A DNA stretch of 64,000 nt from Micromonospora sp. RP3T (GTDB lineage: Bacteria > Actinomycetota > Actinomycetes > Mycobacteriales > Micromonosporaceae): NCBI RefSeq assembly GCF_003027925.1, contig NZ_PYPS01000013.1, positions 1 to 64,000 of the forward strand, given 5' to 3'. Below the pieces are notes generated by a model that was given only the letters and a program-made list of their open reading frames with translations, was not told where the DNA came from and made no database searches. Of the stretch, positions 55,964 to 64,000 are shown piece after piece; the stretch's first letter is position 1, and every line of letters starts with the position of its first letter. Both the position numbers and the translations under genes were made by a program.

Positions 55964-56809
55964 TCAGCCGTCGCGGCGGGTGGTCCAGCGGAAGGTGGTC
56001 AGGCAGAGGATCAGGCCGATCACGCACCACGCGCCGAGCACCAGCGCGACAGTGCCCAGCTCGAACGAGCCGCCCGGCTCCTGGGCGCCGAAGCTGTCCG
56101 GCAGGAAGACCGAGCGCAGGCCCTGGCACATCCACTTCAGCGGGAAGATCGCCGCGACCTGCTGCATCCAGGTGGGCAGGCTGGTGAAGACGAAGAACAC
56201 GCCGGAGATGAACTGGAGGACCAGCGCGACCGGGGTGACCACGGCCGAGCCGCTGCGGGCGGTGCGGGCCAGCGACGAGATGGCGATGCCGCAGAGCGTG
56301 CAGGCGGTGACACCGAGCACGGCGACCCAGCCGAACGTGAGCCACTTGGCGGCGGTCTGCGGCAGGTCCAGGTCGAACAGCGCCACCGAGACGGCGAGCA
56401 GCAGCGCGGTCTCGGCGACGCCGATCACCACCACCATGATCACCTTGCCGGCGAACCAGACCCACTTCGGCATCGGCGTGCCCCGGTAGCGCTTGAGCAC
56501 GCCCCGGTCCCGCTCGATCGGGATCCAGATGCCGAGGTTCTGGAAGCTCACGGTCATCAGGCCGGTCGCGATCATGCCGGTGATGAAGTACTGCGTGTAG
56601 CTGACGCCCGGGGCGATCTCGTCGCTGAAGATCGCCGCGAAGATCAGGATCATGATGATCGGGAAGCCCATCGTGAACACGACGGACTCCCGGCTGCGCA
56701 GGAACTGGGTGATCTCCAGCCGGCCCTGGCGCAGCGCCAGCGCGCCCGCGCCGGTCCGCCGGGCCGGTGCGGCGACGACCGGGGCCGTCGGCTTCGTCGT
56801 GGTGGTCAT
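55964..56809 (-). CDS. ABC-2 type transporter permease
   Basis: The 281-aa protein has a cytosolic N-terminal segment, then six predicted helices in the ABC-2 layout, including VVFTMGFPIIMILIFAAIFS, WFAGKVIMVVVIGVAETALL and VALVLQFISGVFFVFTSLP, with the GxWIPIERDRGVLKRYRGTP loop typical of drug/antibiotic exporters of this class. Its ATG overlaps the ATPase gene's stop, so the two form one exporter. Confidence 0.92.
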   Translation of the reverse strand: MTTTTKPTAPVVAAPARRTGAGALALRQGRLEITQFLRSRESVVFTMGFPIIMILIFAAIFSDEIAPGVSYTQYFITGMIATGLMTVSFQNLGIWIPIERDRGVLKRYRGTPMPKWVWFAGKVIMVVVIGVAETALLLAVSVALFDLDLPQTAAKWLTFGWVAVLGVTACTLCGIAISSLARTARSGSAVVTPVALVLQFISGVFFVFTSLPTWMQQVAAIFPLKWMCQGLRSVFLPDSFGAQEPGGSFELGTVALVLGAWCVIGLILCLTTFRWTTRRDG

Positions 56810-57654
56810 CAGTGTCCGATCATCCGCAGGTAGACGTCTTCCAGGGTCGGCCGGGTCACGGTGAGACCGGGCACCTCGCCGCCGAAGCGCGCGGCCAGGT
56901 CGTACACCAGCGCCGTCGGCGTCGCGGTCTGCGCCGACCCGGGCGTCCCGTCCGGGTTACGCCAGGAGACGGTCGCCAGCGCTTCCTGGCGGTTGCCCAG
57001 CATGTTCGGCGGCGCGACCTCCACCACCCGGCCGGCCGCGATCACGCCGACCCGGTCGGCGAGCGCCTCGGCCTCGTCCAGGTAGTGGGTGGTCAGCACG
57101 ATGGTGGTGCCGGCGGCGGCCAGGTCCCGGATCAGTTCCCAGAACTCGCGCCGGGCCTCCGGGTCGAACCCGGTGGTCGGCTCGTCGAGGAAGAGCAGTT
57201 CGGGGCGGCCGATGATGCCCAGCGCCACGTCCAGGCGGCGCTTCTGGCCGCCGGAGAGCGTGTGCGTGCGGGCCTTCGCCTTGGCGCCCAGCCCGACGCG
57301 TTCGACCACCTTGGCCGGATCGTCGGCATCCGGGTAGAAGCCGGAGAAGTGCCGGACCACCTCACCCACGGTCAGCTCGTCGAACTCGCCGGTGCCCTGG
57401 AGCACGATCCCGACCTTCGATCGCCAGGCGGCATCGGGCCGGGCCGGGTCGACACCGAGCACCCGCACCTCACCGGCGTCGCGGTGCCGGTAGCCCTCCA
57501 GGATCTCGACCGTGGTGGTCTTGCCCGCGCCGTTCGGGCCGAGCAGGGCGAACACCTCGCCCCGGTGGACGTCCAGGTCCACCCCGGCCACCGCGACGTT
57601 GTCGCCGTACGTCTTGCGCAGTCCCCGTACGGAGATCGCGAGCTGCTGGTCCAT
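56809..57654 (-). CDS. ABC transporter ATP-binding protein (DrrA-like)
   Basis: The 281-aa ATPase has Walker A LGPNGAGKTTTVEIL, a Q-loop region, the signature LSGGQKRRLDVALGIIG, Walker B ELLFLDEPTTGFDP and the switch His in VLTTHYLDEAEAL. The C-terminal ~60 residues form the DUF4162-type extension of DrrA-like drug-export ATPases. It drives the adjacent permease. It is divergent from the PadR gene, with the double palindrome in the 85-bp gap, so PadR control is likely. Confidence 0.94.
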   Translation of the reverse strand: MDQQLAISVRGLRKTYGDNVAVAGVDLDVHRGEVFALLGPNGAGKTTTVEILEGYRHRDAGEVRVLGVDPARPDAAWRSKVGIVLQGTGEFDELTVGEVVRHFSGFYPDADDPAKVVERVGLGAKAKARTHTLSGGQKRRLDVALGIIGRPELLFLDEPTTGFDPEARREFWELIRDLAAAGTTIVLTTHYLDEAEALADRVGVIAAGRVVEVAPPNMLGNRQEALATVSWRNPDGTPGSAQTATPTALVYDLAARFGGEVPGLTVTRPTLEDVYLRMIGH

Positions 57655-57703
57655 GACTCAAGTGTGCGTCCTGCGGCCCTCGGCCCGGTTCCGGGGTTAG
57701 CTA

Positions 57704-57729
57704 TATACGCGAGGTATACACTCGGTGTA
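57704..57729. promoter_or_regulatory. Overlapping double palindrome in the ABC-padR gap
   Basis: TATACGCGAGGTATA (57704-57718; arms TATAC/GTATA) overlaps by 2 bp with TACACTCGGTGTA (57717-57729; arms TACAC/GTGTA). They lie 11 bp before the PadR ATG and about 50 bp before the divergent ATPase start. The AT-rich part also resembles a -10 element. Binding by the adjacent PadR protein is inferred. Confidence 0.6.
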
Positions 57730-57739
57730 GTGTAACCGC

Positions 57740-58264
57740 ATGACCGTTCCCCTGACCCTGCTCGGCCTGCTCGAACGCGAGCCGAGCCATGGCTACGACC
57801 TGAAACGCGACTACGACACGTTCTTCGGGCGCGGCAAACCGCTGCCGTACGGGCAGGTCTACTCGACGCTCAGCCGGCTGGCCCGGGACGGCAAGGTGGT
57901 GGTCAGCGACGTCGAGCCCGGCGCCGGTCCGGACCGCAAGCGCTACGTCATCACCGACCGGGGCGCCACCGAGGTGGAGCACTGGCTCACCGAGCCGGTC
58001 GAGCCGGAACCCCACCTGCAGACCGTGCTGTTCGCCAAGGTCGTGCTCGCGCTGATGCTCGATCGTCCGGCCGAGGCGTACCTGGACACCCAGCGCGCCG
58101 CCCACCTGCACCGGATGCGCGAGCTGACCGAGATCAAGCGGAGCGGCGGGCTGGTCGACGTGATGCTCGCCGACCACGGCCTCTACCACCTGGAGGCGGA
58201 CCTGCGCTGGATCGAGGCGACCGGCGCCCGACTCGACGCGCTGCGGAAGGAGGTCCGGCGATGA
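57740..58264 (+). CDS. PadR family transcriptional regulator
   Basis: The 174-aa protein has the PadR winged helix at residues 1-90 (LTLLGLLEREPSHGYDLKRDY, PYGQVYSTLSRLARDGKVVV, RKRYVITDRGATEVEHWL) and a Vir_C-like helical C-terminal dimerisation domain. It overlaps the next ABC ATPase start by 4 bp. PadR repressors control drug exporters and phenolic-stress genes and are released by a ligand. Its position suggests control of both flanking ABC systems. Confidence 0.92.
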   Translation: MTVPLTLLGLLEREPSHGYDLKRDYDTFFGRGKPLPYGQVYSTLSRLARDGKVVVSDVEPGAGPDRKRYVITDRGATEVEHWLTEPVEPEPHLQTVLFAKVVLALMLDRPAEAYLDTQRAAHLHRMRELTEIKRSGGLVDVMLADHGLYHLEADLRWIEATGARLDALRKEVRR

Positions 58265-58941
58265 CCGTGACGATCGAGGCCCGCGACGTCACGTTCGCGT
58301 TCGGCGAGACCCCCGCGCTGCGCGGCGCGAGCCTGGCCGTGGCGGCCGGCGAGATCATCGCCGTGATGGGGCCCAGCGGCTCCGGCAAGTCGACGTTGCT
58401 GCACTGCCTGGCCGGCATCCTGGTGCCCGACTCCGGCGAGGTCCGCTGCGGCGACGTGCGGATCGACACGCTCGGCGAGGCCGACCGGAGCGCGCTGCGC
58501 CGCGACCGCTTCGGGTTCGTCTTCCAGTTCGGCCAGCTCGTCCCGGAACTCACCGCGGCGGAGAACGTCGCGCTGCCACTGCTGCTCGGCGGCATCCGGC
58601 GTGGGCCGGCGCTGCGGGCCGCCCGCGCCTGGTTCGAGCGGCTCGGGCTGGCCGGCCTGGAGCACCGCCGCTCCGGTGAGCTGTCCGGCGGGCAGGCGCA
58701 GCGGGTCGCGCTGGCCCGGGGCCTGGTCGCCCGCCCACAGGTGCTCTTCGCCGACGAGCCCACCGGCGCGCTCGACTCGCTCACCGGCGAGGAGGTGATG
58801 GGCCTGCTCGTCGACACCGCCCGGGAGCAGGGCACCACAGTCGTCCTGGTCACCCACGAACCGCGCGTCGCCGCGTACGCCGACCGCGAGGTCGTGGTGC
58901 GGGACGGGCGGATCAACGCCCCGGCCCGGGTCGGCTCGTGA
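58261..58941 (+). CDS. ABC transporter ATP-binding protein (MacB/LolD type)
   Basis: The 226-aa ATPase has Walker A MGPSGSGKSTLLHCL, the signature ELSGGQAQRVALARGLV, Walker B VLFADEPTGALDS and the switch His VLVTHEPRVA. The short form and DEPTGALDS are typical of MacB/LolD-type ATPases that pair with FtsX-fold permeases. It overlaps the PadR gene by 4 bp upstream and the permease by 4 bp downstream, so the three are one coupled operon. Confidence 0.94.
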   Translation: MTVTIEARDVTFAFGETPALRGASLAVAAGEIIAVMGPSGSGKSTLLHCLAGILVPDSGEVRCGDVRIDTLGEADRSALRRDRFGFVFQFGQLVPELTAAENVALPLLLGGIRRGPALRAARAWFERLGLAGLEHRRSGELSGGQAQRVALARGLVARPQVLFADEPTGALDSLTGEEVMGLLVDTAREQGTTVVLVTHEPRVAAYADREVVVRDGRINAPARVGS

Positions 58942-61091
58942 TATCCCTCGCGCTCCGGCTCGCCGTCGCGGGTGGTCGGGAGGCGCTCGTCCGGCTGGCC
59001 GCCATCGCCGCCGCCGTCGCGATCGGCACCGGGCTGCTGCTCACCACCGTGGCCGGCGTGCACGCCACCAACGCCCAGCTCGGCCGGTACGCCGCGATGT
59101 ATCCGCAGGAGACGGCGGGCGACGACGTCGACCCGCTGCTCTGGTCGACCCGGTTCGACTACTTCCACGGCACCCAGATCCAGCGCATCGACGTCGCCGC
59201 GACCGGGCCGGCCGCGCCCACCCCGGTCGGCGTGCCCCGAGCGCCCGGCCCCGGCGAGTACTACGCCTCCCCGGCGTTGCGGAAGCTGCTCGCCACCACC
59301 CCGGCCGACCAGCTCGGCGACCGCTATCCCGGCCGCGACCTCGGCCCCGTCGGCCCGGCGGGGCTGACCTCGCCGGACACCCTGCTGATCCTCGTCGGCG
59401 GGACGCCGGAGCAGGTCGGCGCGCTGGACCGGGTCCGGAAGGTCACCCGGGTGGACGGCAACGAGGCGCCGCTGCCGGAGACCGCGATCGACCTCATCCT
59501 GGGCGTGGTGGCGGGCGGGCTGCTCTTTCCCGTGCTCATCTTCATCGGCACCGCGACCCGGCTCGGCGCCGCTCGCCGGGAGCAACGCTTCGCCGCGATG
59601 CGCCTGGTCGGGGCCACCCCGCGACAGATCTCGGTGGTCGCGGCCGTGGAGGCCACGCTCGCGGCGGTGGCCGGCGCCGCGGTCGGCTTCGCGCTGTTCC
59701 TCGCGTTCCGCCGGCAACTCGCCGCGATCCCGTTCACCGGCGTGCCGTACTTCCCCGACGACCTCGCCCTCGGGTTGCCGGACGTCCTGCTGGTGGCGCT
59801 CGGGGTGCCGGCGGGCGCGGCGGTCGCCGCCTGGGTGGCGTTGCGCCGGGTGCGGATCTCCCCGCTCGGCGTCACCCGGCGGGTGACGCCGCGGCCGCCG
59901 CGGGCGTACCGGTTGATCCCGCTCCTGCTCGGTTTCGCCGGGCTGGGCCTCGGCCTGCTCTACCGGCCCGACACCGGCGACGGTCAGACCGCGCTCTTCC
60001 TTCCCTCCCTGCTGCTGGTGATGACCGGGCTGGTCACCGGCGGGCCCTGGCTGACCATGGTCGGCGCCCGGGTGATGGCCGCCCGCGCCGGCCGACCGGC
60101 GGCGCTGATCGCCGCCCGCCGGCTCGCCGACAACCCGGCCGCCGGCTTCCGAGCGGTCAGCGGCGTGATGCTCGCGTTGTTCGTGACCACAGTGGCGGTC
60201 GGCGTCATGGGGACGATCGCCGCCGAGCGCGGCCCGGCCCCCCGGGGTTCGCTGGAGGCCGGCCGGCTGTCCTTCTGGTTGGGGGAGGACGCGCAGGTGC
60301 CCGCCACGCTGCCGGCCGACCTGTCCGCGGTCCCCGGCGTGCGCGACCTGGTGGTCATCCGGGAGAACCCGGTGCGCGGCGCGGGCCACGACTACGGGGT
60401 GATCGCCTGCGCCGACATCCCGGCCGCCTACGGGCGGTGCGCCGACGGGGCGAGCGTCGCCGAGGTGGCGTCGGACCTGATCCCCTGGCGGGAGTCCGCC
60501 TCGGCGGACCGGGTCTGGCCCGCGTCCCCGGTCGAGCCGGCCGCACTCCCGCGGCTGCCGGTGGGTTCCGTGGCGGTCCACGCGGAGGGCACCGTCGCGA
60601 TCGAGCGGGCCCGGACGGTCATCGAGGCCGCGTTCCCCGCCTACGTGGTGGCGCCGAACGTGCCCGGCGACTTCGAGTCCGACTTCGCCAACACGATGCG
60701 GGGCTGGCAGCGGCTGGCCGACGTGGTCGTGGTGGCCAGCCTCGTGCTCGCCGGATGCAGCCTGGCGGTCGGTGTGGCGGCCGGCCTCAGCGAGCGGAGG
60801 CGGCCGTTCAGCCTGCTGCGGCTCAGCGGCGCGCCGGTGCGACTGCTGCGCCGGGTGGTGGCGCTGGAGAGCGTGGTGCCGATGCTGACCGTCGCCGCGG
60901 TCGCGGTCGGGATGGGCCTGGTCGCCGCGCACCTGTTCCTGCGCGCGCAGATGCACTACGACCTGCGCCTGCCCGGGGTCGGGTTCGCCGCCGTGGTGGC
61001 CGTCGGGCTGCTCGGCTGCCTGGCCGTCATCGCCGCCACGCTGCCACTGCTGGAACGCGTCACCGGCCCGCAGACCGCCCGCAGCGAATGA
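58938..61091 (+). CDS. FtsX-like ABC transporter permease
   Basis: The 717-aa membrane protein has two FtsX domains: helices near residue 10-40, a ~150-residue external loop, then helices in the order LILGVVAGGLLFPVLIFIG, ARREQRFAAMRLVGATPRQISVVAAVEA and ALFLAFRRQL, then a second set with LIAARRLADNPAAGFRAV and [22 protein letters not shown]. It uses mechanical, not channel, transmission in homologues such as MacB. It starts at GTG 58938 inside the ATPase stop. The substrate is unknown; peptide, lipid or antibiotic export are options. Confidence 0.9.
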   Translation: MISLALRLAVAGGREALVRLAAIAAAVAIGTGLLLTTVAGVHATNAQLGRYAAMYPQETAGDDVDPLLWSTRFDYFHGTQIQRIDVAATGPAAPTPVGVPRAPGPGEYYASPALRKLLATTPADQLGDRYPGRDLGPVGPAGLTSPDTLLILVGGTPEQVGALDRVRKVTRVDGNEAPLPETAIDLILGVVAGGLLFPVLIFIGTATRLGAARREQRFAAMRLVGATPRQISVVAAVEATLAAVAGAAVGFALFLAFRRQLAAIPFTGVPYFPDDLALGLPDVLLVALGVPAGAAVAAWVALRRVRISPLGVTRRVTPRPPRAYRLIPLLLGFAGLGLGLLYRPDTGDGQTALFLPSLLLVMTGLVTGGPWLTMVGARVMAARAGRPAALIAARRLADNPAAGFRAVSGVMLALFVTTVAVGVMGTIAAERGPAPRGSLEAGRLSFWLGEDAQVPATLPADLSAVPGVRDLVVIRENPVRGAGHDYGVIACADIPAAYGRCADGASVAEVASDLIPWRESASADRVWPASPVEPAALPRLPVGSVAVHAEGTVAIERARTVIEAAFPAYVVAPNVPGDFESDFANTMRGWQRLADVVVVASLVLAGCSLAVGVAAGLSERRRPFSLLRLSGAPVRLLRRVVALESVVPMLTVAAVAVGMGLVAAHLFLRAQMHYDLRLPGVGFAAVVAVGLLGCLAVIAATLPLLERVTGPQTARSE

Positions 61092-61175
61092 CCCGCCCGG
61101 TGGGCCGGCCACATGTGCGGGCCCGGCCGGCCCACCGGCGCGGACATCCAACTGTGTGGTTTTGCACAGCCCCTT

Positions 61176-61189
61176 TTACTGAACGGTAA
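61176..61189. promoter_or_regulatory. Imperfect palindrome before the mutase gene
   Basis: TTACTGAACGGTAA (arms TTAC/GTAA, one mismatched pair) lies 15 bp before the mutase ATG, in an AT-rich patch that stands out from the GC-rich surroundings. A TTGCAC at 61162 could be a -35. It is a candidate operator for a TetR- or GntR-like regulator encoded elsewhere. Confidence 0.4.
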
Positions 61190-61203
61190 CTTAAACTCCG
61201 GCC

Positions 61204-63198
61204 ATGGATGACGCGACGCCGGGACGCCTGCCGGAGCGGGACCGCCCGTGGGTGATGCGCACGTACGCCGGGCACTCCTCCGCCGCGGCCTCCAACGCGC
61301 TCTACCGCCGCAACCTGGCCAAGGGGCAGACCGGGCTGTCGGTCGCGTTCGACCTGCCCACCCAGACCGGCTACGACCCCGACCACGAGCTGGCCGCCGG
61401 CGAGGTGGGTCGGGTCGGCGTGCCGGTGGCCCACCTCGGCGACATGCGCACGCTCGTCGAGGGCATCCCGCTGGCCGAGATGAACACCTCGATGACCATC
61501 AACGCGCCGGCCATGTGGATGCTCGCGCTCTACGGCACGGCCGCCGTCGAGCAGGGCGCCGAGCTGCGCCGCTGCGCCGGCACCACGCAGAACGACATCA
61601 TCAAGGAGTACCTCTCCCGGGGGACGTACATCTTCCCGCCGGCCGCATCGCTGCGGCTGACCGCCGACGTCATCGCGTACACGCTGCGGGAGATGCCGCG
61701 GTGGAACCCGGTCAACATCTGCTCGTACCACCTCCAGGAGGCCGGCGCGACGCCGGTGCAGGAGGTCGGCTTCGCGCTCGCCACCGCGGTCGCCGTGCTG
61801 GACACCGTGCGCGACTCCGGGCAGGTGCCGGCCGAGCGGATGGGCGACGTGGTGCAGCGGATCTCGTTCTTCGTCAACGCCGGGGTGCGCTTCGTCGAGG
61901 AGATCGCCAAGATGCGCGCGTTCGGCGCGCTCTGGGACGAGATCACCCGCGACCGCTACGGCGTGACCGAGGCGAAGCAGCGCCGGTTCCGCTACGGCGT
62001 GCAGGTCAACTCGTTGGGCCTGACCGAGGCGCAGCCGGAGAACAACATCCAGCGGATCGTGCTGGAGATGCTCGGCGTCACGCTGTCCCGGGACGCCCGG
62101 GCCCGTGCCGTGCAGCTCCCCGCCTGGAACGAGGCGCTCGGCCTGCCCCGCCCGTGGGACCAGCAGTGGTCACTGCGCATGCAGCAGGTGTTGGCGTACG
62201 AGTCGGACCTGCTCGAATATCCCGACCTGTTCGACGGCTCGCACGTGATGACCGCGCTCGTCGACGACATCGTCACCGGTGCCCGGGTCGAGCTGGACAA
62301 GGTGCTGGAGATGGGCGGCGTGGTGACCGCCGTGGAGTCCGGCTACCTCAAGAGCGCGCTGGTCGCCTCGCTGGCCGACCGGCGCCGGCGGATGGAGACC
62401 GGCACCGACGTGGTGATCGGCGTCAACCGGTTCACCGAGACCGAGCCGTCCCCGCTGACCGCGGCCGGCGCCGAGGCGATCGAGCAGGTGGACCCGGCGG
62501 TCGAGGCGGCTGCCGCGGCCGGCGTACGCGAATGGCGGGCCGGCCGGGACGCGACGGCGGTCGACGCCGCGCTGGCGCGCCTGCGCGCGGACGCCGCGAC
62601 CACCGTGAACCTGATGCCGGCGACGCTGGCCTGCGTGGCCGCCGGGGTGACCACCGGGGAGTGGGCGGGCGCCTTGCGCCAGGTGTTCGGCGAGTACCGC
62701 GCGCCGACCGGGCTGACCGGCGCGGCCGGGGCCGGTGGCGACGCGAACCTGACGGCGGTCCGGGAGCGGGTCGCCGCGACCGCGCGGGAGCTGGGCACCG
62801 GTCGGCTGCGGCTGCTGGTCGGCAAGCCGGGGCTGGACGGGCACTCCAACGGCGCGGAGCAGATCGCGGTACGCGCCCGCGACGCCGGCTTCGAGGTGAT
62901 CTACCAGGGCATCCGGTTGACCGCCGGGCAGATCGTGGCCGCCGCGGTGGAGGAGGACGTCGACCTGGTCGGGCTCTCCGTGCTCTCCGGCTCGCACCTG
63001 GCCGCCGTGCCGGCGGTGCTGGACGGTCTGCGCGCGGCCGGCCGGGGTGACCTGCCGGTGGTGGTGGGCGGCATCATCCCGCCGCGCGACGCCGAGGAGC
63101 TGCGGGCCGCCGGGGTGGCGCGGGTGTTCACGCCGAAGGACTTCGCGCTCACCGGCATCATCGACGAGTTGGTCACCGTCATCCGCGAGCGGATGTAA
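61204..63198 (+). CDS. Adenosylcobalamin-dependent mutase, MeaA/ethylmalonyl-CoA mutase type
   Basis: The 664-aa protein has an N-terminal acyl-CoA mutase barrel (residues ~15-510: YAGHSSAAASNALYRRNLAK, GLSVAFDLPTQTGYD, AEMNTSMTINAPAMWMLALY, AGTTQNDIIKEYLSRGTYIF) and a C-terminal B12-binding domain with Asp545-x-His547 in KPGLDGHSNGAEQIAVRARD. The 'GLDGHSNGAEQ' form is that of MeaA/ethylmalonyl-CoA mutase and not of methylmalonyl-CoA mutase, which has 'GQDGHDRGAK'. It would turn ethylmalonyl-CoA into methylsuccinyl-CoA in acetyl-CoA assimilation. Confidence 0.87.
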   Translation: MDDATPGRLPERDRPWVMRTYAGHSSAAASNALYRRNLAKGQTGLSVAFDLPTQTGYDPDHELAAGEVGRVGVPVAHLGDMRTLVEGIPLAEMNTSMTINAPAMWMLALYGTAAVEQGAELRRCAGTTQNDIIKEYLSRGTYIFPPAASLRLTADVIAYTLREMPRWNPVNICSYHLQEAGATPVQEVGFALATAVAVLDTVRDSGQVPAERMGDVVQRISFFVNAGVRFVEEIAKMRAFGALWDEITRDRYGVTEAKQRRFRYGVQVNSLGLTEAQPENNIQRIVLEMLGVTLSRDARARAVQLPAWNEALGLPRPWDQQWSLRMQQVLAYESDLLEYPDLFDGSHVMTALVDDIVTGARVELDKVLEMGGVVTAVESGYLKSALVASLADRRRRMETGTDVVIGVNRFTETEPSPLTAAGAEAIEQVDPAVEAAAAAGVREWRAGRDATAVDAALARLRADAATTVNLMPATLACVAAGVTTGEWAGALRQVFGEYRAPTGLTGAAGAGGDANLTAVRERVAATARELGTGRLRLLVGKPGLDGHSNGAEQIAVRARDAGFEVIYQGIRLTAGQIVAAAVEEDVDLVGLSVLSGSHLAAVPAVLDGLRAAGRGDLPVVVGGIIPPRDAEELRAAGVARVFTPKDFALTGIIDELVTVIRERM

Positions 63199-63251
63199 GG
63201 CGGGGCCCCTTCTTAACGCATTCGGTAGAGGCGGGGCCCCTTCTTAACACC
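63197..63251. repeat. Dispersed GGGGCCCC/GTTAAC intergenic repeat, copy 6
   Basis: Two direct units GGCGGGGCCCCTTCTTAAC are joined by GCATTCGGTAGA and followed by ACC. It overlaps the TAA stop of the mutase gene and lies 20 bp before the stop of the convergent DUF1540 gene. It has the same orientation as copy 1. Confidence 0.8.
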
Positions 63252-63271
63252 TGTCGGCCGAGCGCGGAGGG

Positions 63272-63568
63272 TCAACGGCCCCGGTAGGTCATGCAGTCGG
63301 CCATGTCCATGTCCGGGCCGACCGTGATGGCCGGGGCGTGGCACTCCAGATCGGCATTGTGCTGGCAGTCGGATCGCGAGCAGGCGCCGACCTGGGCGAT
63401 CGACTGTGCGATCCCGCCGCGCACCGGCATCTCCACGAAGGTGTGGCAGTGCGCGTGATCGCTGCTGCCGATCGTGATGGCGAAGGCATGGCAGTCGTTC
63501 GTGTGGTTGTAGGCGCAGGAGCGGACGGCGCACTCCTGGACCCGTGGCATTTCCATCGACGCGGTCAT
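63272..63568 (-). CDS. DUF1540 domain protein (two tandem Cys-rich modules)
   Basis: The 98-aa protein consists of two DUF1540 repeats. The first is VQECAVRSCAYNHTNDCHAF followed by a Cys in AHCHTF. The second is VGACSRSDCQHNADLECHAP followed by DCMTY. Each has four Cys in the CxxxxCxxNxxxxC...C pattern, with additional His, so metal binding is likely. The role is unknown; homologues are small and conserved in Gram-positive bacteria. ATG 63568 follows GGAGG by 8 bp. Confidence 0.88.
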   Translation of the reverse strand: MTASMEMPRVQECAVRSCAYNHTNDCHAFAITIGSSDHAHCHTFVEMPVRGGIAQSIAQVGACSRSDCQHNADLECHAPAITVGPDMDMADCMTYRGR

Positions 63569-63625
63569 TCCCGTACCTCCATGGGCTCTTGCCCCGATTT
63601 TAGAGGTTTTGGGGGTTGTTGCGGG

Positions 63626-64000
63626 TCAGACGCGGAAGCCGGCGGCCCGCGCCGCCGCGCGTTCCCGGCGGCGGTCCTTCCGACGGCGGAACAGCCAGAC
63701 CACGAACACCACCAGGCCGACCGCGAACACCAGCACCAGCACCGGCAGCAGGATCGCCACCACGGACATGACCACGCTCGTCGCGTCCTCGGCGGTGCTG
63801 GCCACCGGGGCGCCGAAACCGGCAGTGGTGGCGTTGACGACCGGCCGGGCGGCGGCCTTGAGCAGATGCACGCCGAGCGCGATCAGCACGCCCACCACCA
63901 CCGGCACCCACTGGTGGGTGGAGAAGAACGTGTCCGGGTCGCTGACCGTGACCGTCTCCGAGCCGGACCCGGCGCCGAAGGCCAGACCGCCGGCGGTCGG
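63626..64000 (-). CDS. DUF4126 family membrane protein, 5' truncated
   Basis: The frame stays open to the right window edge (in-frame residues before the GTG at 63907 read SDPDTFFSTHQW), so the N-terminus is outside. The visible 124 residues hold two hydrophobic helices (VPVVVGVLIALGVHLLKAA and VVMSVVAILLPVLVLVFAVG, extending to VVFVVWLF) and a basic C-terminal tail ([16 protein letters not shown]). The pattern matches the C-terminal half of DUF4126 proteins. Function is unknown. Confidence 0.75.
   Translation of the reverse strand, partial: PTAGGLAFGAGSGSETVTVSDPDTFFSTHQWVPVVVGVLIALGVHLLKAAARPVVNATTAGFGAPVASTAEDATSVVMSVVAILLPVLVLVFAVGLVVFVVWLFRRRKDRRRERAAARAAGFRV

Overview
The window is high-GC actinobacterial chromosome and most resembles Micromonosporaceae (Micromonospora or Salinispora type). 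The basis is very GC-rich third codon positions, frequent GTG/TTG starts, actinobacterial protein variants (RG/RD-rich Rho insert, MurA with Asp instead of the catalytic Cys, DUF2550 after atpC) and the conserved order argS-lysA-hom-thrC-thrB-rho-rpmE-prfA-prmC-tsaC-atp operon-DUF2550-adenosyltransferase-murA, which I recall as also the Mycobacterium tuberculosis order. I see no prophage, CRISPR array, rRNA operon or intact insertion sequence.

1-10.2 kb is accessory or housekeeping periphery: a truncated molybdopterin oxidoreductase, DUF2795, an erythromycin-esterase homologue, an HxlR-TetR-MMPL efflux group with a tandem palindromic operator, a 21-bp terminal-inverted-repeat element next to a stand-alone LigD-type polymerase, tRNA-Arg(CCG), a degenerate IS630-type transposase-like protein, and a DUF3105-DUF305 pair.

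10.2-24.9 kb holds argS, the aspartate-family genes lysA-hom-thrC and thrB, and rho. An RND pump, a polysaccharide deacetylase and an MFS permease sit between thrC and thrB. 25-38 kb holds a large secreted phosphodiester-glycosidase/metallophosphoesterase fusion, rpmE, prfA, a GGDEF protein, prmC-tsaC, a low-molecular-weight phosphatase, a class A penicillin-binding protein and an NAD(P)-binding DUF2867-type protein.

37.9-47.6 kb is the F1Fo ATP synthase locus. It is split: a LytR-CpsA-Psr cell-wall ligase gene, with its own upstream palindrome, lies between atpD (followed by a strong terminator) and atpC. 48-52 kb holds a secreted lysozyme-like protein, a methyltransferase, a two-component system and a DedA-like protein. 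52.1-55 kb holds the head-to-head adenosyltransferase/murA pair, whose start codons overlap, then 3-hydroxybutyryl-CoA dehydrogenase. 55-61 kb holds an esterase and two ABC exporters around a PadR regulator with an overlapping double palindrome. 61.2-63.2 kb is an ethylmalonyl-CoA-mutase-type (MeaA) B12 enzyme. The right edge has a double DUF1540 protein and a truncated DUF4126 protein.

The strongest non-coding signal is a dispersed ~55-60 bp intergenic repeat, six copies, each made of two GGGGCCCC-centred units linked by GTTAAS. Every copy abuts or overlaps a stop codon. Two other hairpin repeat types occur once each. Most coding content is ordinary core genome; I did not find a clear new multi-gene defence or biosynthetic system.
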